A stretch of 64,000 bases of DNA, taken from contig JAXLQJ010000035.1 in NCBI GenBank assembly GCA_046331705.1, forward strand, positions 16,474 to 80,473, read 5' to 3'. Origin of the DNA: JADJOY01 sp046331705 [NCBI: bacterium]. Its GTDB lineage: Bacteria; JADJOY01. Under the pieces are notes generated by a model, which worked only from the letters and a program-made list of their open reading frames with translations, searched no databases and had not been told where the DNA came from. How positions within the stretch are numbered: the first letter of the stretch is position 1; every line of letters begins with the position of its first letter. Position numbers and translations under genes: made by a program. This document shows positions 54,950-64,000 of this stretch, in pieces.

Positions 54950-55222
54950 TTACTTGTGAACGCCCTTGCCGAAGGCCTTCTTCGAGACGCTGGACGCGTC
55001 CTCGGCCTTCTGAGCCGCCGCACGAGCGTCGGCAGCCGCCGCGTCGGCGCGCTGAGCCGCCTTCGCCGCGTCCATCGCCGCCTGGTCGACCTTCGACTGC
55101 ATGGCGCCGATCTTCTGATCGAGAGCATCGACCTTCGCCGAAAGCTCGTCGACCTTCTTGCAGCAGCCGCTGAGCGAGACGACCAACGGAACCGCAGCAA
55201 CCATCATGATGACCTTACGCAT
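54950..55222 (-). CDS. lpp: Braun-type (Lpp-like) murein lipoprotein
   Basis: A 90-residue lipoprotein. The ATG has GGAGGA four bases upstream. The signal peptide ends in the lipobox LSGC, then CKKVDELSAKVDALDQKIGAM begins a continuous heptad-type helix rich in Ala (VDQAAMDAAKAAQRADAAAADA), which should form a trimeric coiled coil as in E. coli Lpp. The protein ends in GKGVHK: a terminal lysine, the residue through which Lpp is bound to peptidoglycan. Two L,D-transpeptidases lie within 2.3 kb, one of them of the ErfK type. Strong ribosome site and clean terminator suggest high expression. Confidence 0.88.
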   Translation of the reverse strand: MRKVIMMVAAVPLVVSLSGCCKKVDELSAKVDALDQKIGAMQSKVDQAAMDAAKAAQRADAAAADARAAAQKAEDASSVSKKAFGKGVHK

Positions 55223-55338
55223 GTATTCCTCCCTCGTTTTCAGTGGGTCGAGGCGCGCGATCATAAATGACGCACCTGCACCATGCAAGGGGACTCGCGG
55301 AAAAATCCGTGCCGCCCCCGTGAGTTCTCGACGTCCGC

Positions 55339-57009
55339 TCAGGCTACCCGGTCGACGCGAAACGGACCAAGCGCCAGATGATCGATCCCGCTGGTGGCGA
55401 AGGCGCGGAGCGCGTCGCCCGGCGAGCACACGATGGGCTCCTCGTGGAGATTGAAGCTGGTGTTGAGGACCGTCCCGATGCCGGTGCGCGCGCGATACGC
55501 CGCGAGGATGGCGTGGAAGCCAGGGTTGTCCTGCTCGCTCACCACCTGCGGTCGCGCGGTGCCGTCGCGATGGACCACCGCCGGGCAGGATTGGCGCAGC
55601 CGATCCGCGCACGAGAACGCCACGGTCATGAACCGGGCGGTGCCTCGCGCCTTGGCGAGCCCCGCGTAGAGGGCTTCCGCCTCGTCGGCGAGCGTGGCGG
55701 GGGCGAAGGGCATGAAGCTCGCCCGGTGCAGCGCCGCGTTGAGCCGCTCGGGCAGTCCCGGATCGGTGGCGCCCACGAGGATCGAACGGTTGCCCAGCGC
55801 CCGCGGACCGAGCTCGAGGCGACCTTCGAAACGCGCCACCACCGCGCCGCGTGCGAGCAGCTCCGCGATCTCGTCGGCGGGGTCGTCCATGCGGCGGTAG
55901 CTCGCCCCGGCGCCGCGCAAGGCGTCCTCGATCTCGCGCTCCGAGTAGCCCGGCCCCACGAACACGTGATCCATGCGGAAACCGGCGAGTCTCCCGTTCC
56001 CGCTCAGGATCGCGAGGGCCGCACCCAGCGCGATTCCCTGATCGGTCATCGCCGGCTGGACGTAGAGCTCGCGAACCGACGCCTCCTCGACGATCCGCCG
56101 GTTCACCGCGACGTTGCCGAACACCCCGCCCGCCAGCACCACACGGTCGAGCCCCGTCTCGCGCACCGCACGGAGCACGTACGGCACCAACACGTCCTCG
56201 AGCCGGCGCTGCGCCGCCGCGGCGACGTCCTCGCGGCGGTGACTCTCGAGGGCGCGGTAGAGACGACCGCTACGCCGCTTCTCGGCGAGCGGCGGCAGCA
56301 CGAAGTCCTTCTCGTCGGCGGCCAGTGCGAGCAATGGCTCGACCACGCCGTAGGCCTTGCTCGCATCGCCGAACGCCGCCAGCGCCGTGACCTTGCCCGC
56401 GAGCAGCGGATGGAAGCCCAGCACCTGCGCCACCTCGCCGTAGAACTGCCCGGGCGAGTGGAGCGCGCTCGATCCGTAGAGCCGCTCCACCGTGCCGCCG
56501 CGACACGCGAACACCGACGCCGAGTAGCCGTCGCCGAAGTTGTCGACGGTGACGGCGGTGGCCTCCGCGAATCCCGACGGCACGTAGGCCGACCACGCGT
56601 GCGCGGTGTGGTGGTCCACCAGCGGCACGTCGCGCCGCCTCATCCGATGGTGCGCCAGGCCACGCGCGAGCCGTTCGGTGGCACGCGCCATCGCCCCTCC
56701 TCGAAAGAGCTGGTCCTGGAAGACCAGCATCGCCTTCTGCGAGAGACCGAGAAACGGGTGCTCGTACGTCGGCAGCTTCACGCCGGGAAGGCGCGCGTAG
56801 GCGTGGTAGCGGTTCGCCACCACCACCGCGTCGACGTCTTCGACGCGCACCCCGGTGTGATGCGTGAGCGCGGCGAGCGAGCGCTCGGGAAAGCCGCCCT
56901 GGAAGCGCGTACGCGCGAGACGCTCCTCGGCGACCGCGAACTCCACACCGTGCTCGTTCACGAGCGCCAGGTTCGCGTTCGAGTCCTCGTGGATCGCCAG
57001 CACCCTCAT
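55339..57009 (-). CDS. carbamoyltransferase of the NodU/CmcH/TobZ family
   Basis: A 556-residue protein from the ATG at 57009. The N-terminal Kae1-like domain has RVLAIHEDSNANLAL, EERLARTRF, VDHHTAHAWSAY and HSPGQFYGEVAQVLGF, and GGVFGNVAVN with QPAMTDQGIALGAAL follows. The YrdC-like domain (about 370-550) has RLELGPRALGNRSIL, NTSFNLHEEPIVCSP and FATSGIDHLALG. The family uses carbamoyl phosphate and ATP to put a carbamoyl group on hydroxyls of sugars or natural products (Nod factor, cephamycin, tobramycin). The acceptor here is unknown. Its start overlaps the stop of a tiny membrane protein gene (ATGA), which may be functionally linked. Confidence 0.93.
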   Translation of the reverse strand: MRVLAIHEDSNANLALVNEHGVEFAVAEERLARTRFQGGFPERSLAALTHHTGVRVEDVDAVVVANRYHAYARLPGVKLPTYEHPFLGLSQKAMLVFQDQLFRGGAMARATERLARGLAHHRMRRRDVPLVDHHTAHAWSAYVPSGFAEATAVTVDNFGDGYSASVFACRGGTVERLYGSSALHSPGQFYGEVAQVLGFHPLLAGKVTALAAFGDASKAYGVVEPLLALAADEKDFVLPPLAEKRRSGRLYRALESHRREDVAAAAQRRLEDVLVPYVLRAVRETGLDRVVLAGGVFGNVAVNRRIVEEASVRELYVQPAMTDQGIALGAALAILSGNGRLAGFRMDHVFVGPGYSEREIEDALRGAGASYRRMDDPADEIAELLARGAVVARFEGRLELGPRALGNRSILVGATDPGLPERLNAALHRASFMPFAPATLADEAEALYAGLAKARGTARFMTVAFSCADRLRQSCPAVVHRDGTARPQVVSEQDNPGFHAILAAYRARTGIGTVLNTSFNLHEEPIVCSPGDALRAFATSGIDHLALGPFRVDRVA

Positions 57010-57287
57010 GCGCGCACCGCTGCGCGTCTCGCGCGCACGCGCAGCCACGTGGCACACGCCGCGTTCACGGCGGTGGCGACGCCGAACGCGAGCTCGAGCG
57101 AAACGATGGTGCGCAACACCAGCGCCGCGCCGAAGAGCACCACCGGCATCCCGTAGAAACCGAGCGCCACGCCCACCACGGCGCGCACGAACGGGTCGGC
57201 GCGCGGCAGCACCAGGCGCGTGAAGAGCGCGCCCGGCAGCCACACCACGTAGACGGCAACGGCGACGGCCGTGAGGAACGTGAGCAT
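57006..57287 (-). CDS. small membrane protein coupled to the carbamoyltransferase
   Basis: A 93-residue protein with two or three hydrophobic helices (FLTAVAVAVYVVWLPGALF; AVVGVALGFYGMPVVLFGAALVL; a weaker LELAFGVATAVNAAC) and a basic C-terminus. The opening, with its WLPGALFTRL and a helix of the form VGVALGF, resembles the start of longer polytopic proteins found beside NodU-type genes, so it could be a shortened relative. Translation is coupled to the downstream carbamoyltransferase through a 4-bp overlap. No function can be assigned. Confidence 0.6.
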   Translation of the reverse strand: MLTFLTAVAVAVYVVWLPGALFTRLVLPRADPFVRAVVGVALGFYGMPVVLFGAALVLRTIVSLELAFGVATAVNAACATWLRVRARRAAVRA

Positions 57288-57373
57288 CGATGCCGCACGG
57301 TCGCGAGACGGGGGCGCGATCGTATCACCGCGCCCGCCAGCCGGCGGGAACGCTGCCGAGGACGCGGCGGCGC

Positions 57374-58561
57374 TCAGCTGCGCGATACCACCTCGAACAC
57401 GATGCCTGCCGTCCGCAGGCGCTCGATCAGCCGATCGCCCATCGCGACCGCCGTGGTGAGCACTCCCGCGCGCTCCGGCAGCCGCTCGCGATCGAACGCC
57501 AGACAGAGCGCCGACTCGGCGAGCATCTTCGAGGTCTCGCCGTAGCCCGGATCGCCGCCGCGCACCTCGGTCACGACCCGCCGCTCACCGGCGCTCCCGT
57601 GGAAGCGCACCCGGAAATGCGCCTTCGCCCGTTCCTCGGCGCTCGGCCCCGCCCCCGACGGCCGCAGCCGCAAGAGCGCGCGCCGCGCCGGCCCGATCTG
57701 CGCGAGCGCCACCAGCGCACCGATCCCCACCACCCCGCCGACGACCGTGCCGAGCGAGCGCACCTCGGCGAAGTGGCCGTACTGGAAGTCCGGGCCGTAC
57801 TCGGGCAGCGCTCGCGCCGAGCGGATGACGATCTGCGGATCGATGGTGGGCAGCGGGCAAGCCCAGGCGCCGAGCTCCTTCTCGAAGTGGAGTCGTTGCG
57901 GCGCGGGGCGAACCTTGCGACCGTCGCCAGCGGAGCGGCGGCCGCGCTTGGCGAGCCGGCGCCGGAAGTACGGTCCGGCGTCCGCGAACGCACCGAGCGC
58001 GGAGGCCCAGGTGCCACCGGAAAAGCTGCCGCCGCCGCGCACGAAGCCCTCCACGACGATCGGCTGATCCGCGGGAAGCTGCTTCACCGTGAAGTACGCA
58101 CCGAGATCGTGCGGGATGCTGTCGAAGCCACAGCAGTGGACGATGCGCGCGCCGCTTCGTCGTGCGGTCTCGTCGTAGCGTTCGAGCATGCGATCCACGA
58201 ACTCGGGCTCGCCGGTGAGATCGACGTAATCCGTGCCGACCCGCGCGCACGCCGCCACCAGCGGCTCGCCGAAGCGCGCGTATGGCCCCACCGTCGTGAT
58301 CACGACGCGGGTGGCCCGCGCCAGCGCATCGAGCGAGTCGGCGGAGTCGGCGTTCGCCTCGAGCACGCCGACCGACTCCGCCTTGCGGTCGAAGGCGAGC
58401 AATCCGCGCTTCACGGCGTCGAGCTTGTCGCGATTGCGCCCGGCGATCGCCCAGCGCAGCTTGGTCGCCGCCATGTGACTCGCCAGATACTCGGCCGTGA
58501 GCCGACCGGTGAAGCCGGTCGCACCGTAGAGCACCACGTCGTAGCCGCGCTTGGTCGCCAT
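57374..58561 (-). CDS. saccharopine-dehydrogenase-like / trans-acting enoyl reductase family protein
   Basis: A 395-residue protein. The ATG at 58561 has GGAGG upstream. It opens with YDVVLYGATGFTGRLTAEYLA, a Rossmann dinucleotide site, then WAIAGRNRDKLDAV, VITTVGPYARFGEPLVAACA, GTDYVDLTGEPEFV and IVHCCGFDSIPHDLGA. These are the standard blocks of the family that includes mycobacterial trans-acting enoyl reductases and Lys9-like saccharopine reductases. A hydrophobic segment near residue 290 (VVGGVVGIGALVALA) is typical of the membrane-associated members. The substrate is likely a lipid or CoA/ACP-bound acyl chain, but that is inference from the family. Confidence 0.9.
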   Translation of the reverse strand: MATKRGYDVVLYGATGFTGRLTAEYLASHMAATKLRWAIAGRNRDKLDAVKRGLLAFDRKAESVGVLEANADSADSLDALARATRVVITTVGPYARFGEPLVAACARVGTDYVDLTGEPEFVDRMLERYDETARRSGARIVHCCGFDSIPHDLGAYFTVKQLPADQPIVVEGFVRGGGSFSGGTWASALGAFADAGPYFRRRLAKRGRRSAGDGRKVRPAPQRLHFEKELGAWACPLPTIDPQIVIRSARALPEYGPDFQYGHFAEVRSLGTVVGGVVGIGALVALAQIGPARRALLRLRPSGAGPSAEERAKAHFRVRFHGSAGERRVVTEVRGGDPGYGETSKMLAESALCLAFDRERLPERAGVLTTAVAMGDRLIERLRTAGIVFEVVSRS

Positions 58562-58718
58562 CGAGCCTCCGCGCTCCTCGCTGCAGCGAGAAGTCGCGCG
58601 AGAGCCTAGCAACAATTCGCAACGGCTCGGACGAGGCGGGAAGCGACGCAATCGTTTCGCGACGCGCCCGAGCCCGCTGGCGATCCTCGCGCGCGCTCGA
58701 CGGGTATCCTCCGCGCCC

Positions 58719-59843
58719 GTGCCCTTCACGTTTCCGCTCGATCCGGCAGCGCTCTTTGCCGAGCGCTCGCGCCAGTTTCGCGGTTGGGGAATCCCCGCCG
58801 GGACGATCGAACGCGTGCGCTCACGCATCGATGACGCCTGGCGCGACGGCCCGGGCGGCTGGACCACAGAGTGGTCGCGCGCGGCCGAGGCCGCCGAGCG
58901 CCGCGGGAAACTGCTGCTCGCAGCCGCGTGTCACGGCGCCGCCAAGTTCCCGAGCCTCGTCACCCCGTCGCGACGGGACGCGTATCGGCGCCAGCTCCAG
59001 TGCTATCTCGCGGCGGCGCCCGCGTTTCCGTGCGCGTTCGAGCGACGCTCGATCGAGATCCGCGCGCGAGGCGCGAGCCTCGCGGTCGCGACGCACGTGT
59101 TCGCCCCGCGCGCAAGCGCCGGCGCCGACACGCCGCTCGTGGTGCTCTCCGGCGGCGTCGACACCTGGAAAGTCGAGCTCCACCGGATCGCGCTGCTGCT
59201 CGTGCGCATGGGTGGATTTCGGGTTGCCGCGATCGACATGCCGGGAACCGGCGAATCCACGATCCCGCTCGCGCCGGATGCGGATGCCGTGTACGCCGGT
59301 GTGGTGGCCGCGTTGCGCGGCCCGCGGACGCGCACGGCGGCGTTTGGCATCAGCGCCGGCGGCCCATGGGCGGCGAAGCTCGCGCTCATGGGCGCGGTGG
59401 ACGCGGGCGTGGATCTCGGCGGACCCGTGGGCGCGACGGCTCGCGACGGCGCATCGTTGCTACGGATGCCGAACGGCATGCCGGGCATCGTCGCCAACGC
59501 ATGCGGCCTCGACGCGCTGCCGCCGCCCGAGAAAGCCGAGCGCCTCCTCGACACCTTCTCGTTACGCACGCAGGGGCTGCTCACGCCGCGACCGACGAAC
59601 CCGCTGCTCGCGATCAACGGCACGGACGACGCCTACGTACCCGCCGCCGATCTCGCTGTCTTCCGCGCCTTCCCGAACGCCACCGTGTGGGCGATCGCAG
59701 GCGCCACCCACTGCGCCGCCGAGCGAATCGTCTCCGTGCTGCTCGCCGCGACGGCGTGGCTCCGCGTGCAGCTCCACGGCGCCCATCCGCTCGATCGCCT
59801 GCTGCTGACCACGATCACCCGCCTCGTCCTCCACCCGCGCTGA
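58719..59843 (+). CDS. FrsA-like alpha/beta hydrolase
   Basis: A 374-residue protein, GTG start. After an N-terminal helical region (1-110) comes LVVLSGGVDTWKVE (oxyanion strand-turn), AAIDMPGTGES, the nucleophile elbow AFGISAGGPWA (GxSxG), the acid NGTDDAYVP and the His in GATHCAA. The order and the DxPGxGxS motif match FrsA/DUF1100-type hydrolases and related polyketide hydrolases. The reaction may be an ester or carbon-carbon hydrolysis. It is divergent from the saccharopine-dehydrogenase-like gene and convergent with the DUF362 gene. Confidence 0.8.
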   Translation: MPFTFPLDPAALFAERSRQFRGWGIPAGTIERVRSRIDDAWRDGPGGWTTEWSRAAEAAERRGKLLLAAACHGAAKFPSLVTPSRRDAYRRQLQCYLAAAPAFPCAFERRSIEIRARGASLAVATHVFAPRASAGADTPLVVLSGGVDTWKVELHRIALLLVRMGGFRVAAIDMPGTGESTIPLAPDADAVYAGVVAALRGPRTRTAAFGISAGGPWAAKLALMGAVDAGVDLGGPVGATARDGASLLRMPNGMPGIVANACGLDALPPPEKAERLLDTFSLRTQGLLTPRPTNPLLAINGTDDAYVPAADLAVFRAFPNATVWAIAGATHCAAERIVSVLLAATAWLRVQLHGAHPLDRLLLTTITRLVLHPR

Positions 59844-59961
59844 TCACGGCGCACCCACGTCGTCGGGATGAGCCGAACGATGTGCGCGCCGGCCCAAGAC
59901 CGGCCGCGAACGCGGCAACGGCTCGCCGAGGGCGAGCGCGGGAACGTCGCCGAAGCCCCAC

Positions 59962-61503
<1,542 letters not shown>

Positions 61504-62168
61504 GGTTCATTCCCCTCGCGTCCCGCGGGATGGCGGCGGCGCGGATCGGGCCGGACGCACGGCGCTTCGGATCCGACTCCAACAGTACGATGCCGCGCGC
61601 GACCCGGTTCACCAACCCGCACGCTCGGCGACCGCGCCGGCCCCGCCCGCCAGCAGTGTACGCGCTCAGGCCAGGCCCAGGACAGCGCGACGTCACGAGC
61701 TGGTCAGGACACGACCTCGCCCGGTGCCTGCCAACCACCGCTGGCGCCAACCGCTGCCGCCGGATGCACGGCACCCCTGCGATCACGCGACTGTCGCGGA
61801 TTGTCCGAGCCCACGGTCACGACAGGAATCCGCGTGACCATGACGAAATGCGATTCGGCGGCGGGCGTTGCACCGTTCGCGTGGGGCAGAAAATGTCTCC
61901 CACCGTCGCTTGGCACGGCGCTCGCTCCACGGGAGCAGCGAGCGCGGTGTTGCGATGTCGGCACCGCCGGACCCCGCGACCCGACAAGCCGAGGACCACG
62001 GACATGCGATCGTTTGTGGCGAATCCACGCGCGGCCGAAGCCGAGACGCCCCCCGAGCGCGCGAATCCCCTCGCGTCTCGACCCTCCCGAATCTGGGATC
62101 GCCTGGGACTGCGGGCGAGGCCGCGGTCCGATACGCTGGCGCACACGGTCCGATCCGGGGCTCGATCG
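61504..62168. other. 665-bp region without a convincing gene
   Basis: This lies between the divergent DUF362 and FHA-GGDEF genes. Open frames run through it on both strands, but none shows a family motif or ribosome site, and the composition is less GC-biased than in real genes nearby. Two small hairpins are visible: GGTCACG/CGTGACC at 61815-61839 and a 9-bp GCGCTCGCT/AGCGAGCGC at 61918-61945. Neither has the core of a c-di-GMP (GEMM) or other riboswitch that I recognise. Confidence 0.5.
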
Positions 62169-63143
62169 ATGAACGACGCACCCGAAGAACCCCACGACGA
62201 TCGCACCGACACGCTCACACCCGGCGATCTCGCCAAGAAGCTCGGCACCAACCCGAGCCTGCGCGTGCCGGCCCTGCGGAGCCATGCGCGCCGCGCCGCG
62301 CTCGTGGTGATTCACGGCCCCGGGCTCGGCCGTGCGCTGGTGCTCGCGAAAGAGGGAGTGGTGCTCACCGTCGGCCGCAACCCCGAGGCGGCGTTGGTGC
62401 TCCACGACTCCACCGTGTCTCGCGAGCACGCCGAGATCCGCACCAGTCGCGCACCCAACGGTGGCCTCGCGGTGCGCATCCGCGACCTCGGCGGTCGCAA
62501 CGGTACCTACGTGAACGGCTACCGCGTTCGCGAGGCGAATCTCGAGCACGGCGACAAGCTTCAGCTCGGCGAGGTGATCGTCCGGTTCGACCTGCTCGAC
62601 GATCTCGACCTCTCGTATCAAGAGGCGATCGCCGAGAAGGTCGGCGAGGTCGACCTCGATCCCGCCACGGGGCTTCACTCCAAACGCTTCTATCTGCGCG
62701 AGCTGCCCGAGCGCATCCAGGATTGGCTCGCGCTCCGGCTGACCTACGCCATCGCGGTGGTCGATCTCGATCGCTTCAAGGAGGTCAACGATCGCCACGG
62801 GCACGAGGCCGGCGATCGCGTGCTCGGCGCCGTCGGCCAGGCGATCCGCGCGGAGGTGCGGCGCGCCGACATCGCCGTGCGATTCGGCGGCGACGAGCTG
62901 GTGCTGGTGCTGCCCGGCGCCGATCTCTCGGAGGCGCGCATCGTGGCGAGCCGCGTCCGCGCCGCGGTGCGCGCCGACGTGGCGCGCATGGCCGCGATCG
63001 ACGAGCCCATCACCGTCACCGTCGGCGTGGCCGCGCACCATGGCGAGGACTCCCTGGAGCAGGTGTTCGAGCGCGCGGACGCGGCACTGCGCCGCGCCAA
63101 GCGCTCGGGCCGCGACCGGGTCGCGTGCGACGGCGACGAATGA
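62169..63143 (+). CDS. FHA-GGDEF diguanylate cyclase
   Basis: A 324-residue cytosolic protein from the ATG at 62169. Residues 40-140 are a forkhead-associated domain: VVLTVGRNPEAALVL, STVSREHAEI and GGRNGTYVNGYRV hold the Arg, Ser, His and Asn residues that read phosphothreonine. Residues 160-315 are the GGDEF domain: DPATGLHSKRFYL, VVDLDRFKEVNDRHGHEAGDRV and the active site RFGGDEL, with an RRAD inhibitory site five residues before it. It should make c-di-GMP in response to binding a phosphorylated partner, probably from a Ser/Thr kinase. The downstream neighbour is a PilZ protein, the matching receptor type. Confidence 0.92.
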   Translation: MNDAPEEPHDDRTDTLTPGDLAKKLGTNPSLRVPALRSHARRAALVVIHGPGLGRALVLAKEGVVLTVGRNPEAALVLHDSTVSREHAEIRTSRAPNGGLAVRIRDLGGRNGTYVNGYRVREANLEHGDKLQLGEVIVRFDLLDDLDLSYQEAIAEKVGEVDLDPATGLHSKRFYLRELPERIQDWLALRLTYAIAVVDLDRFKEVNDRHGHEAGDRVLGAVGQAIRAEVRRADIAVRFGGDELVLVLPGADLSEARIVASRVRAAVRADVARMAAIDEPITVTVGVAAHHGEDSLEQVFERADAALRRAKRSGRDRVACDGDE

Positions 63144-63219
63144 GCGGCACCGCGCGCACGCACGCGGGCCCGAGGTGGCCGCGAGCACGGTGCAGCGCAG
63201 CCCATCGGGAGACACGTCC

Positions 63220-63645
63220 ATGATCGTCCCAGCCCTCAGCCACGAAGAGCTCGTCGAGATGATCCTCGACGTCACCGACCGCCCCGAGCGTCGTCGCCAT
63301 CACCGACGCCGCGTCCGCCGGCTCGTGCGGGTCCAAACCGACGCAGGCGAGTGGCGCGCGCATTCGGTGGACCTGAGCGCCGGGGGCATCCTCCTCGAGC
63401 TCGCCGAGGCGCCGCTGCCAGCGGTCCCGGGGAGGCTCGAGGTCACGTTCGGGCTGCCCGGAACGGATCGCCAGATCACCCTCGACGCGCGACCCGTGCG
63501 TCTCCTCGCTCCCGCGTCGGGCACGCGACCTCCGCCCTTGCTGGCGGCGGTGTTCCTGCATCGCGATCACGACTCGGTACAGGTGCTGGAGAGCGCGCTC
63601 GCGCGTTTCCAGACCGCCTCGGGCGCCACCGATCACGCCGCGTGA
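63220..63645 (+). CDS. PilZ-domain c-di-GMP receptor
   Basis: A 141-residue protein with ATG behind GGGAGA. After a short helical start, the PilZ binding residues are clear: the RxxxR motif in RRRVRRLVRVQ and DLSAGG (D/NxSxxG). A beta-barrel-like remainder follows (RLEVTFGLPGTDRQITLDARPVRLLAP). It has no other domain, so it probably acts on a partner when c-di-GMP binds. It lies 76 bp after the FHA-GGDEF cyclase on the same strand; a shared transcript is likely. Confidence 0.9.
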   Translation: MIVPALSHEELVEMILDVTDRPERRRHHRRRVRRLVRVQTDAGEWRAHSVDLSAGGILLELAEAPLPAVPGRLEVTFGLPGTDRQITLDARPVRLLAPASGTRPPPLLAAVFLHRDHDSVQVLESALARFQTASGATDHAA

Positions 63646-63717
63646 CGCGCGCCACGCCGGGCGTCCGCGCTTCCGGCGCAGTCCTCGCCTGCGCTACTGT
63701 CGCCACGCTTGCGGGCG

Positions 63718-64000
63718 ATGGAGAAGCGAGTGCGGCGCATGCGAGGGAAGATCGCGCTGGCGACGGCGTGGGTGCTCGTCGCGACGGGATGCGGCAGCGA
63801 CGGCGGGGCGCACGCGGCGCGCGGCGCGTTCCGCTTCACGGGCGCGATCGAGGGATTCTACGGCCCTCCATACGCCGCCGCGGACCGTCTCGCGCTCATC
63901 GACGTGTTGGCCGAGTCCGGGCTCGACCACTACGTCTACGCGCCGAAGAACGATCCGTTCCACCGCTCGCGGTGGCGCGAGCCCTATCCCGCCGATCAGC
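63718..64000 (+). CDS. GH84 beta-N-acetylglucosaminidase-like lipoprotein, N-terminal part (cut by window end)
   Basis: An open frame starts at the ATG at 63718 and runs off the window, giving 94 residues. ALATAWVLVATGC is a signal peptide with an acceptable lipobox, then a short Gly/Ala spacer. The mature part begins FTGAIEGFYGPPYAAADRLALI and continues with GLDHYVYAPKNDPFHR and WREPYP. These are the defining first strands of family 84 (O-GlcNAcase/NagJ/hyaluronidase type), which removes N-acetylglucosamine by substrate-assisted catalysis. The catalytic Asp pair lies beyond the window. An alternative start is the ATG seven codons later. Confidence 0.85.
   Translation, partial: MEKRVRRMRGKIALATAWVLVATGCGSDGGAHAARGAFRFTGAIEGFYGPPYAAADRLALIDVLAESGLDHYVYAPKNDPFHRSRWREPYPADQ

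Noticed and set aside
61815-61945. c-di-GMP riboswitch upstream of the FHA-GGDEF gene
   Set aside because: Two hairpins are present, but the conserved GEMM core and tetraloop receptor are not, and the spacing does not fit.

Overview
This is a 64-kb window of high-GC DNA (roughly 70% by eye) from a Gram-negative bacterium. The outer-membrane features (Lpp-like lipoprotein, secretin-type domain, beta-barrel protein), the MYXO-CTERM/JDVT-CTERM-like sorting tails, MopE-type and thrombospondin-type-3 repeats, a CarH-type B12 photoreceptor and the very large set of PAS kinases suggest a free-living deltaproteobacterial lineage (Myxococcota, Binatota or a relative). The sequence alone does not settle which. 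No rRNA, tRNA, CRISPR array, insertion sequence or phage gene was seen.

Layout. 1-9.9 kb: the end of an ArnT-like glycosyltransferase, a TMTC-like TPR membrane protein, yqgE, a double-domain SagB-type dehydrogenase, three proteins of unknown function and crotonyl-CoA carboxylase/reductase with a clear terminator. 10-16 kb: a Kef-type antiporter whose frame runs on into a CSLREA/choice-of-anchor surface protein, then two Gfo/Idh-type genes. 16.1-22.2 kb: a tight operon of three tandem paralogous GT-C membrane glycosyltransferases plus a dolichyl-phosphate-mannose-synthase-like GT2.

22.2-35.9 kb is a signalling island. A kinase/Rcp1-type regulator pair points left. A REC-GGDEF-EAL protein points right. 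Next comes a six-gene operon with overlapping or closely spaced genes: PAS kinase, Rcp1-type regulator, receiver protein with a KaiA/RsbU-like C-terminal domain, KaiB, KaiC and a hybrid PAS kinase. Gene order kaiA-like/kaiB/kaiC with the KaiC Ser-Thr phosphosite intact is the most striking feature of the window, because KaiA is classically regarded as cyanobacterial.

36-48 kb: a stand-alone secretin N-domain protein, a beta-barrel, an integral membrane protein, a DUF4177 protein, a subtilase with PKD-like repeats and an odd active site, an MBL-DUF1285 fusion, a MaoC hydratase, an intergenic block with four perfect inverted repeats, an ArsB/CitM-type transporter, a hemerythrin, an amidohydrolase and an SRPBCC protein. 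48-53 kb: a light-response neighbourhood (CarH-type repressor, divergent SRPBCC, TudS/YbgA fusion, CbiX chelatase, class II photolyase). 53-55 kb: two divergent L,D-transpeptidases next to a Braun-type lipoprotein ending in lysine, which looks like an envelope-tethering set. 55-64 kb: carbamoyltransferase, saccharopine-dehydrogenase-like reductase, FrsA-like hydrolase, DUF362 protein, an FHA-GGDEF cyclase followed by a PilZ protein, and the start of a GH84 lipoprotein cut by the window edge.
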